Shown here: positions 1 through 5,977 of the stretch, one piece after another
Numbering within the stretch: the first letter of the stretch is position 1
How the letters are laid out: each line of letters begins with the position of its first letter
Source of the DNA: an uncultured Planctomycetaceae bacterium
GTDB lineage: Bacteria > Planctomycetota > Phycisphaerae > UBA1845 > UTPLA1
Length of the DNA: 5,977 nt
NCBI GenBank assembly: GCA_938008425.1
Contig: CALLKH010000347.1
Location: 1-5,977 of the forward strand
Direction of reading: 5' to 3'
Notes under the pieces: generated by a model
Database searches by the model: none
What the model was told of the DNA's origin: nothing
Seen by the model: the letters and a program-made list of their open reading frames with translations, nothing else
Translations under genes and position numbers: made by a program

Positions 1-40
1 GATCTGCGTTCCGGTGATTTGGGTGGCGGAACACGTCATG
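1..40 (-). CDS. Start of a downstream gene, cut by the window edge (tentative)
   Basis: An ATG at 40-38 on the minus strand opens a frame reading MTCSATQITGTQI to the edge of the window. It begins 18 bases after the TGA of the methylase-helicase, the tight spacing expected of a co-transcribed gene. The only Shine-Dalgarno-like sequence is a GGGCGG located 10 bases before the ATG, within an inverted-repeat arm. Only 13 residues are visible, so neither the family nor even the reality of the gene can be established; the placement is the main support. Confidence 0.3.
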
Positions 41-61
41 CTAACAGGACCGCCCAAATCA
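15..61. repeat. Inverted repeat spanning the methylase-helicase stop codon and the next start codon
   Basis: TGATTTGGG at 15-23 is perfectly complementary to CCCAAATCA at 53-61. Inside this nine-pair stem the bases at 24 and 52 do not form a Watson-Crick pair, and two more pairs (25-26 with 50-51) extend it. The loop is about 23 bases. In the minus-strand transcript the stem begins exactly at the TGA stop of the large gene, and the ATG at 40-38 falls in the loop. There is no T-run after either arm, so it is not a typical intrinsic terminator; a role in translational coupling fits better but is inferred. Confidence 0.5.
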
Positions 62-3000
62 ACGGTGAAGCGACGGCTCAGGTGAAATGCGCTGTGTCCA
101 AATGCCTCTTCCTTTCTCTTTTTCAGGCCTCGACGTCTCATCTGAATCGTCTACGAAACCAGATACGAAACCAGAACTGACGGAACGACGACCCGCGTCA
201 ACATGGGATTCAACTGCCACATCGGCAGCGTCAACTGTGCGGCGTCGTATTCGAGCCGTGACAGGTTCCTCGGCGTCGACTTGGACATCTACGATGCGTT
301 CCGACGTGGCCTCAATGGTTCTTGAAGACTTCAGAGCCTTGATCCGCTCAGAAAGTCCATGAGTCGAGAGTTCCGTTTTCATGTTCGAGTCTGCCGAGTC
401 GATATCAATCGTGCGAGAGGGATCTAAGGAAAGGCTTGATTTGAGTTGGTCACGCAAGTGCGTCAGTTCGACCTGGTAGGCTTCGTGGCTGAATGACTTG
501 CCGATGCGGGCCTGATAGTCATGGAGTTGCGATTCGGCGATGGACAAATCTTGTTGAAGCTTGGATATGTCGCTGTCGAAAGCGTTACACAGCCGGGCAA
601 GCGCGTTCATTATGGCGCGTGGGCCATGGCTGCCGCCAATGAGACGGTCGTATCGCGTCGTCGCCCCTTCGGCGTACACGTCGGGCGGGAAGTCTCGATG
701 CAGCACGAGACCGAAGCGCAGGCCGCGATAGACACCCAGGGGGACGCGCTGCTCCAGCCGCACCTCGCGCGGCAATCGTTCCAACTGCGCGCCCAGAGCG
801 GCGATGGCCTCGTCCTTCATGTACTCGCGGCGATTGATCGTGACGGGATCGCTCGCGTGTGCGGTCGCGGTCGATTGGTCAGCCGTCAAGTTCGACAATC
901 GCTCGTTCAGCCGTGCGATCTTTTCTGGTAAGTCCCGCACATTCCGTCGTGCCATAAATTGCTCATCGACGTGGTTCTTCTTGAGCAACGCCAGCCGCTG
1001 CAACTCGGCATCCGCTTCGGCCAAGGTCAGCACGGCTGGGTTGCCGGAGGCAATCGCCTTAACCTCGGCATACGATAACTCCTGGCCGCCCACATCCTCG
1101 GCGCGACGTGCGGCGTTGCTTCCTGTGATAACTTGACCGATGAACCGCGCTTTGGTTTCGAGGGCCTGCCACATGTAAGCGTCGAAGGAGCCCTCGGTGA
1201 CGTAGCGATAGACAGCGACTTCCTCGTTCGTGTTCCCCTGCCGCAGGATTCGGCCCTCGCGTTGTTCGACCTCAGCCGGCTTCCACGGTGCGTCGAGGTG
1301 ATGCAGGGCGACCAGCCGCTTTTGAACGTTCGTGCCGGTTCCCATCTTTTGCGTGCTGCCGATCAGCACGCGTACCGATCCATTTCGAACTTTCTCGAAC
1401 AGGGCTTGCTTCTTGGCGTCGGAATCGGCGTCGCCCATGGCGGCAATCTGCTCGCGCGGGATGCCGCCAGCAACCAGTTTGTCGATTACGTTGTCGTAAG
1501 CCGAATAACCCCACGCGGACGGGTGAACCCCCATGTCGCAGAAGATCATCTGCGTGCCACGCGCCGAGGCAGTCCGCTCCCATATCTCACGGACGTTTTC
1601 CACCAGACGGTTGATTTTCGAGTCGGGAGGATCGGTTGACGCTGCGGACAGCATCCGCGCATCGAGCGCTAGCTTGCGACCATCAGTGGTGATATTCAGT
1701 GCATTGTCCTCGCGCGGGTCCACCTTCTCTGTCCGAAGCCGTTCATATCGCTTGACCAGCTCATCTTGTAGGAACTGCTGCTCGACGGACATTGGGCAGG
1801 CAACGACGATTGGTTTGCCCGTCTCCAGCTTCGGCGTGGGTAGTTTGAGCATTTCGGCGGTCTGCACGTCGGAGAACGACCGGAACATCTGCTGCAATTC
1901 CGGCAGATTGGTAAACTTTGCGAAACGGCTGCGCGGGCGCAGCGATGCGCCGTCCGGCGAGATTTCCATCGTGTCGATGACTTCGCCGAAGGTGGCTGCC
2001 CAGGCATCGAAATGCTCAAGCCCGCGACTCTTGAGGCCCTCCGGGTCGAGGAACCGCTGCATGGTGTACATTTCGACCATCGTGTTCGACACGGGCGTAC
2101 CGGTGGCGAAGGTAACGCCGTGGCCGGGATGCTGTTCGCCCAGGAAGCGGGCCTTCATGTACACGTCGAAGGCGCGTTCGCTACCGCCCGTCTGGATACC
2201 GGCGACACGGTCCATCTTGGTCGGCGTTTCAAGGTTCTTGAAGTAATGGGCCTCGTCGATGAAAACATGATCGACGCCGAGTTCGTCGAAGACAAGGCCG
2301 TCGTCTTTCTTCTCTTCGGCAAGCAGGTTTTTCAGCCGCTCCGCTCTGGCTGCCTTCTGCTTCTCGATCTGCTTGATGATGTTACGGCCAGCGCCTTTGG
2401 CGCCCGCGTGTTCATGGAGCAATTCGTCATACTCGGCGATCTGCTCGATGAGGAATTTCTCCTGGTAATCCCGTGACATGCCGATTCGCTCGAATGATGA
2501 ATGCGTCACGAGGATGCCATCCCATTCGCCACTGGCGATCTTGGCGGTCAGGAGCTTGCGGCGGTCGCGACTCAAATCTTCCTTGGACGCGACAAGGAGT
2601 TTCGCGTTCGGATAGAGCTGCATGAATTCGCGGGCGAACTGTTCCAACAGATGGTTGGGGACGACGTACATCGGCTTCTTGATGAGACAGGCCTGTTTCA
2701 TTTTCATGCCGGTGGCAGCCATCGTGAACGTTTTGCCGGCCCCGACGCAGTGGGCCAACAGCGTGTTGCCGGAACTCATCCCGCGCCATACGGCATCGCA
2801 CTGGTGCGGCCGCAGCCGAAACGTCTGGTTCATGCCGGGGAAATCGAGGTGCGAGCCGTCAAACAGGCGCGGGCGGAGATTGTTGTAGGTGTCGTTGTAA
2901 ATGCGAACGAGTCGCTCGGTGCGATCGGGGTCGGCGAAGACCCATGCCCGGAAGCGCTCCTTGATGAGCTTCTGCTTCTCCCGCGCCGCCATAGTCTCAT

Positions 3001-5329
3001 TCTGATTCACCACCCGCTCCTCGCGGTCGCCGTGGTCGATCACATCGTAAATGACGGGGGATATCGTGTTCAGGGCGAGTCCCAGCAGCCAGGTGCCGTT
3101 GGCGCGGGCAGTGCCGTAGTCGGAGGTGGCGGCGACCGACGCTGTCGTCGCATAGCCGGGGTCGAATTCCCAGAGGGCGTCTTTCTGGAAGTGTGCGACC
3201 GGAACGGAGGTTGGCGCGACATGGAACAGGTCTGCCGCGAATGCCTGGATGTCGGCTGCCGGTATCCACGGCGCGCCGAGATTGGCGTCGATGTCACCAG
3301 GCAGTACGTCCTCAGGCTGCACGCGCCGCAGCGCCTCGGCATTTCGCGCGTAGTTCGGCCCAGCCAGCTCCGCCTTGCTCAATTTTGTACGCACTTCGCC
3401 GGACAAGTAATCGTCCGCCGTCTTCCACGCTTTCGATTCTGGATCGTGGTAGATCAGGTCTCCCAATTCGGTGACGACTTGATCCTCGGATTTTCCGTAG
3501 AGCGCTGCGATGAAGGGCAGGTCCACGGCGCCACGCTGGTTGAGTGAAACCAGCAGCCCTTCCTCGGCGCTGCTTACATGCGTGACGGGCGGCGTCTTGC
3601 CGACAACGTCTTTCAGCATGATCGCGGCCTTCGCGGCCTTACCGGTGACTTCGTCATAGTCCTCCAGCGACAAGACCAGCATCGCGTCGGGATCTTCGAT
3701 GAACTTCACCACATTTGGGCGACGGCGAATCACGCTACCGTCGCGGCTCTCGCTGAACGTCGTCTTGTTGATCGGGCCGTAGGTGCGATGGAATCGGTCG
3801 TATGACCGGTTGAGTTCGCGCCGCGCTTCCTCGCGATTCTCGTTGGGCCAGCCTTCGTTCTGCGATTGCAATACGCGCCTGGCGCAATCGCGCAGGCCGA
3901 TCAAGCCAGCTAGCCTGCGGCCGGTGAGCGTGCCGTTGCCTTTGAGTGCCGTGCCGCCATACACCACCTGCACGGATTGGCCGTTCGCGAGTTGATTAAT
4001 CGACTTGTCGTCTGCGACAAAGAAACTTCCCTCGTTGATGTGCTTCTCCGGCGGTGGCGGAGTGAACGCCGGGACAGACTCATCCGTCTCGTGCTCGGCT
4101 CGCTGCGGTGCGAATTCCGGCAAACGCCGAACGGCGTCCTTCAACTTCGCATCGAGGTCGCCGCTTCCTCGGACGCGATATCCTTCCCCGCCATAGAGCG
4201 TGTCTTTTCGGGTCCAGTCGCCGAGCACCATCTCCGGATGATTGAGGAAGTAGCGATTGATCGGGACATCAACGCCTTCGATTTCCAGCGGAGCGATGCC
4301 GAGCCATTCGGGATCGGCGTGATGCTCCGGCTCGTCTTTCGCGCGCTTGCGGAAAAAAACGATGTCGGTGACGACGGCCGTGCCTTCGCGCTTGAAGGCG
4401 TCGGACGGCAGGCGGATTGCCCCGACGAAGTCGGCCTTTGAGGCCAGATACTCGCGACTGGCGGCGTTCTGCTTGTCGAGCGTGAAGTGCGACGTGACCA
4501 TCGCCATAACGCCGCCGGGTTTGAGTGCATCGACCGACTTGGCGAGGAAGTAATCGTGTAAGGACAGCCGCTTGCCGTCGTAATCGAGCTTGATGTCGGC
4601 GAATGGCACGTTGCCGACGACGGCGCCGATGCGGCCTTCGGGCAGTATCGTGTCGCGGAAGTTTTCGATGCGAATCTCGTGTTCGGGATGCAGCGCCCAG
4701 GCGATGCGGCCGGAGATCGAATCCATCTCGACGCCGATGAAGCGGTGGCGGCTGCTCCCCTGGCTAATGAAGTTGCCGGTACCGCAGCCGGGTTCGAGGA
4801 TCAAGGCATCCTCTTGCACGCCGAGCCGTGTGATGGCATTGTGTATCGTGCGGATGACGGTGGGTGACGTGTAGAAGGCATTAAATGTCGTGCGCTTGGC
4901 GCTTTGATACTCCGCTGGGGACAGTAGCGTCTCAAGTTCACGGCCGAGCTTCTGCCATGCGGCGTCTTTGAAGCCTCCTGTCACCGGATTCGGGAAAATC
5001 GACAGAGCGACAGGTCCAAAACCGGAAAAGCGGGCCAATGCTTGCTTTTCTTTAGGTGTGGCGGGGCGTTTCTCTTGCTCAATGAGTTTCAGGGTGCGGA
5101 TGGCGGTGAGAATATCGCGGGCCTTTTCCTTCTCGCCGCTCGCAATCTGGACATCCGGCACCTGAGTCGCATCATCGCGAGCTGATTGTTCGGAACATGG
5201 CGGCTCGCTTAATTCAGTTGATTGACTAACAGGGCGTTCTGGTTGCTGACTGATTTCGCGATTCTCTTTATCCTCGGGCGGCGGATCAGAAGGTAAGTCC
5301 CACAGCGTCGGACCGCGCGACCACTTCAG
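59..5329 (-). CDS. Giant N6-adenine DNA methyltransferase / SNF2-like DEAH helicase fusion (DarB-like, N12-class methylase)
   Basis: Predicted to methylate adenine in DNA and to translocate on DNA using ATP. Numbering from a start at 5329 gives 1,756 residues. Residues 1-65 form an acidic, proline-rich linker. A family-typical segment follows, with ARFSGFG at 99-105. The methyltransferase has FNAFYTS (149-155), SAM-binding motif I LEPGCGTGNF (178-187) and catalytic motif IV NVPF (240-243). A long middle region (about 430-700) resembles other family members. The helicase has Walker A VGAGKT (862-867), DEAH (1025-1028), motif III ATGTPVSNT (1075-1083), motif V MGTGTN (1329-1334) and motif VI QREGRILRQGN (1356-1366). 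A lysine-rich coiled-coil-like insert lies just before DEAH. The C-terminus (from about 1429) has helical, coiled-coil-like stretches and ends in a low-complexity tail. No specificity subunit or nuclease motif is visible. The family is known from plasmids, integrative elements and phages; P1 DarB is an anti-restriction relative. The domain call is firm. The start is not: no ATG, GTG or TTG lies in frame between 5329 and a GTG at 5161, so I infer a CTG overlapping the upstream stop. The GTG at 5161 (1,700 residues) is the conventional alternative. Confidence 0.9.
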   Translation of the reverse strand: MKWSRGPTLWDLPSDPPPEDKENREISQQPERPVSQSTELSEPPCSEQSARDDATQVPDVQIASGEKEKARDILTAIRTLKLIEQEKRPATPKEKQALARFSGFGPVALSIFPNPVTGGFKDAAWQKLGRELETLLSPAEYQSAKRTTFNAFYTSPTVIRTIHNAITRLGVQEDALILEPGCGTGNFISQGSSRHRFIGVEMDSISGRIAWALHPEHEIRIENFRDTILPEGRIGAVVGNVPFADIKLDYDGKRLSLHDYFLAKSVDALKPGGVMAMVTSHFTLDKQNAASREYLASKADFVGAIRLPSDAFKREGTAVVTDIVFFRKRAKDEPEHHADPEWLGIAPLEIEGVDVPINRYFLNHPEMVLGDWTRKDTLYGGEGYRVRGSGDLDAKLKDAVRRLPEFAPQRAEHETDESVPAFTPPPPEKHINEGSFFVADDKSINQLANGQSVQVVYGGTALKGNGTLTGRRLAGLIGLRDCARRVLQSQNEGWPNENREEARRELNRSYDRFHRTYGPINKTTFSESRDGSVIRRRPNVVKFIEDPDAMLVLSLEDYDEVTGKAAKAAIMLKDVVGKTPPVTHVSSAEEGLLVSLNQRGAVDLPFIAALYGKSEDQVVTELGDLIYHDPESKAWKTADDYLSGEVRTKLSKAELAGPNYARNAEALRRVQPEDVLPGDIDANLGAPWIPAADIQAFAADLFHVAPTSVPVAHFQKDALWEFDPGYATTASVAATSDYGTARANGTWLLGLALNTISPVIYDVIDHGDREERVVNQNETMAAREKQKLIKERFRAWVFADPDRTERLVRIYNDTYNNLRPRLFDGSHLDFPGMNQTFRLRPHQCDAVWRGMSSGNTLLAHCVGAGKTFTMAATGMKMKQACLIKKPMYVVPNHLLEQFAREFMQLYPNAKLLVASKEDLSRDRRKLLTAKIASGEWDGILVTHSSFERIGMSRDYQEKFLIEQIAEYDELLHEHAGAKGAGRNIIKQIEKQKAARAERLKNLLAEEKKDDGLVFDELGVDHVFIDEAHYFKNLETPTKMDRVAGIQTGGSERAFDVYMKARFLGEQHPGHGVTFATGTPVSNTMVEMYTMQRFLDPEGLKSRGLEHFDAWAATFGEVIDTMEISPDGASLRPRSRFAKFTNLPELQQMFRSFSDVQTAEMLKLPTPKLETGKPIVVACPMSVEQQFLQDELVKRYERLRTEKVDPREDNALNITTDGRKLALDARMLSAASTDPPDSKINRLVENVREIWERTASARGTQMIFCDMGVHPSAWGYSAYDNVIDKLVAGGIPREQIAAMGDADSDAKKQALFEKVRNGSVRVLIGSTQKMGTGTNVQKRLVALHHLDAPWKPAEVEQREGRILRQGNTNEEVAVYRYVTEGSFDAYMWQALETKARFIGQVITGSNAARRAEDVGGQELSYAEVKAIASGNPAVLTLAEADAELQRLALLKKNHVDEQFMARRNVRDLPEKIARLNERLSNLTADQSTATAHASDPVTINRREYMKDEAIAALGAQLERLPREVRLEQRVPLGVYRGLRFGLVLHRDFPPDVYAEGATTRYDRLIGGSHGPRAIMNALARLCNAFDSDISKLQQDLSIAESQLHDYQARIGKSFSHEAYQVELTHLRDQLKSSLSLDPSRTIDIDSADSNMKTELSTHGLSERIKALKSSRTIEATSERIVDVQVDAEEPVTARIRRRTVDAADVAVESHVDAGRRSVSSGFVSGFVDDSDETSRPEKEKGRGIWTQRISPEPSLHR
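152..175. repeat. Perfect 12-base tandem duplication in the C-terminal tail of the methylase-helicase
   Basis: TACGAAACCAGA occurs at 152-163 and again at 164-175 with no mismatch. Being a multiple of three it keeps the frame and encodes SGFVSGFV in the low-complexity tail of the large protein. It looks like a recent slippage event in a region under weak constraint. Confidence 0.85.
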
Positions 5330-5643
5330 TCGCGCGCCCTGAGATCGAGCATGAACTCCATCGCGTCGTCCAAGGATGGCGGCTCCCGCCCTTCCAGCGG
5401 AAACGCGGCTAGTAAACGATTTTCCATCTCCTGCACCCCGATCTCCATCGCCATGCTCCTGATCTGATTCGGGCCAGTGTTTAGATTCGTGGTGGAGAGT
5501 TGATCCTTCAGAATCTCGTGGCGGACCTTCAACGCTATCGCGCAAGACTCCAAGACTTGAGCGAGCACTCGATTGCGGCGTAGCTGCTCGTGCAATTGCG
5601 GATTGCTCTCCAGCAGTTCGAGGATGATCGTTTTGTACGGCAT
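5326..5643 (-). CDS. Conserved-looking small helical protein of unknown function, upstream partner of the methylase-helicase
   Basis: A 105-residue protein starting MPYKTIILELL and ending in DLRARD. The start at 5643 is chosen because GAAGGAG lies six bases upstream; an in-frame start 15 residues earlier lacks this support. The sequence looks genuinely coding: amphipathic helices at about 4-50 (LHEQLRRNRVLAQVLES, then a charged stretch with RHE), a polar break at 50-60, a second helix at about 60-80 (MAMEIGVQEMENRL) and a final helix after PPSLDDAMEF (88-97). There is no signal peptide, membrane segment or catalytic motif, so it is probably a small cytoplasmic protein, perhaps a binding partner. 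From memory it resembles uncharacterised bacterial proteins of about 100 residues beginning MPYKT, but I cannot name a family. Its TGA stop overlaps the probable start of the large gene in the pattern CTGA, implying one operon and coupled translation. The frame of the large gene is also open across this region but reads there as low-complexity S/R/G/E-rich sequence, which I take to be a shadow. Confidence 0.75.
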   Translation of the reverse strand: MPYKTIILELLESNPQLHEQLRRNRVLAQVLESCAIALKVRHEILKDQLSTTNLNTGPNQIRSMAMEIGVQEMENRLLAAFPLEGREPPSLDDAMEFMLDLRARD

Positions 5644-5649
5644 CTGAAT

Positions 5650-5656
5650 CTCCTTC
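5650..5656 (-). promoter_or_regulatory. Strong Shine-Dalgarno site for the 105-residue gene
   Basis: The minus strand reads GAAGGAG followed by a six-base spacer (ATTCAG) and ATG at 5643-5641. This near-perfect anti-16S match at ideal spacing decides the start of the small gene. It also argues that this gene, rather than the longer overlapping frame, is what ribosomes read here. Confidence 0.8.
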
Positions 5657-5803
5657 AAAATGTTCGGCTGCCCCGCTCTCAACAGCACACTCTTTCTCCG
5701 GGCCTATTGGAAACGGGAGCAGGGGGTGTTCAAGAGGGGGCTTTCTTGCCATGCTCAGTCGGCTTCCTTGCAAGCCAAACTGCGAATCGGCGGTTCAAGA
5801 CCA
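5657..5803. other. Upstream non-coding region of the methylase-helicase operon
   Basis: This stretch between the small gene's ribosome binding site and the divergent frame holds no convincing gene. It contains the first part of a minus-strand frame that continues out of phase through the small gene (TTG at 5773, ATG at 5752). Its predicted peptide is proline- and glutamate-rich, and its nearest purine-rich match (AAGGA) is about 12 bases from the ATG. It should contain the leader and possibly the promoter for the minus-strand operon, but I see no clear -35/-10 pair, terminator or operator in it. Confidence 0.4.
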
Positions 5804-5977
5804 ATGGGTAATACAAGAACAAGTCTCATGTCGGCGAAACTTGATCCAACGACACGATTAGAAATGCACGCAATACAAGAATCAGAATATGTGAACGTGG
5901 TTGGCATCTTCGAACATATCACGCCCCACACATTGCTTCAACTGAAAAGTGAATATCTATTAAGATTTTCAACCCTC
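5804..5977 (+). CDS. Divergent reading frame running off the right edge (tentative, 5' part only)
   Basis: A plus-strand frame starts at ATG 5804, with a second in-frame ATG at 5828, and stays open for 58 codons to the end of the window. From the second start it reads MSAKLDPTTRLEMHAIQ and continues with a mixed charged and hydrophobic sequence containing EYVNVVGIFEHITPH. No Shine-Dalgarno match precedes either ATG, and its third codon positions are more AT-rich than those of the methylase-helicase. I recognise no family. If real, it is transcribed divergently from the methylase-helicase operon, and the 160 bases between 5644 and 5803 would be a shared promoter region. The minus-strand frames through the same stretch all contain stops near the edge, which mildly favours the plus-strand reading. 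Confidence 0.35.
   Translation, partial: MGNTRTSLMSAKLDPTTRLEMHAIQESEYVNVVGIFEHITPHTLLQLKSEYLLRFSTL

Noticed and set aside
15..61. Intrinsic terminator after the methylase-helicase gene
   Set aside because: The loop is long, the stem is not very GC-rich and no T-run follows either arm; another open frame also starts inside it.
87..362. Plus-strand 91-codon frame opposite the C-terminal tail
   Set aside because: Its S/T/R-rich product is the complement of the low-complexity tail, with no ribosome binding site and no recognisable domain.
2501..3547. Long plus-strand open frame (348 codons) opposite the methylase-helicase, with others in the same phase at 521, 1133, 2012, 3578 and 3977
   Set aside because: Their codons align exactly with the minus-strand codons, so a stop arises only where the real gene uses TTA, CTA or TCA, which are rare here. 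The intact helicase and methylase motifs lie on the opposite strand, and the products look like nothing recognisable.
4141..4530. Minus-strand frame of 129 codons inside the methyltransferase region
   Set aside because: It is out of phase with the methylase-helicase, is serine- and arginine-rich and has no motif; a shadow of the real frame.
5326..5345. Programmed -1 frameshift fusing the 105-residue protein to the methylase-helicase
   Set aside because: The large gene does lie in the -1 frame, but no slippery heptamer occurs near the end of the small gene; stop-start coupling is simpler.
5913..5941. Possible minus-strand promoter TTGAAG, 17 bases, TATGTT
   Set aside because: Only four of six matches in each hexamer, about 260 bases from the small gene and inside the tentative divergent frame; no better than chance in AT-rich sequence.

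Overview
The window holds essentially one very large gene on the minus strand, plus a small gene just upstream of it and two gene fragments at the edges. The large gene (ending at 59, probable start near 5329) encodes a protein of about 1,750 residues. It joins an N-terminal adenine-specific DNA methyltransferase domain to a C-terminal superfamily 2 (SNF2-like, DEAH) helicase/ATPase. This is the architecture of the 'N12-class adenine-specific DNA methylase' group and of DarB-like proteins, which are carried mainly by plasmids, integrative elements and large phages. All the key catalytic motifs I looked for are present and the frame is unbroken, so the gene looks functional.

Immediately upstream on the same strand (5643 to 5326) is a 105-residue, mostly helical protein of unknown function with a strong Shine-Dalgarno sequence. 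Its stop codon overlaps the likely start region of the large gene, so the two probably form a translationally coupled operon. Just downstream, only 18 bases after the large gene's stop, another minus-strand reading frame begins and leaves the window. It sits within an inverted repeat that could couple its translation to the large gene. At the right edge the base composition becomes visibly AT-richer, and a plus-strand (divergent) reading frame opens at 5804 and runs off the end.

The DNA is moderately GC-rich and clearly bacterial in organisation (Shine-Dalgarno site, tight overlaps, very long intronless gene). The family points to the accessory, mobile fraction of a genome (conjugative plasmid, integrative element or phage), but no transposase, integrase, relaxase or replication gene is visible to say which. 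The host phylum cannot be fixed from this window. The most likely role of the methylase-helicase is protection or handling of transferred DNA, either anti-restriction or defence; the sequence alone does not decide between these.
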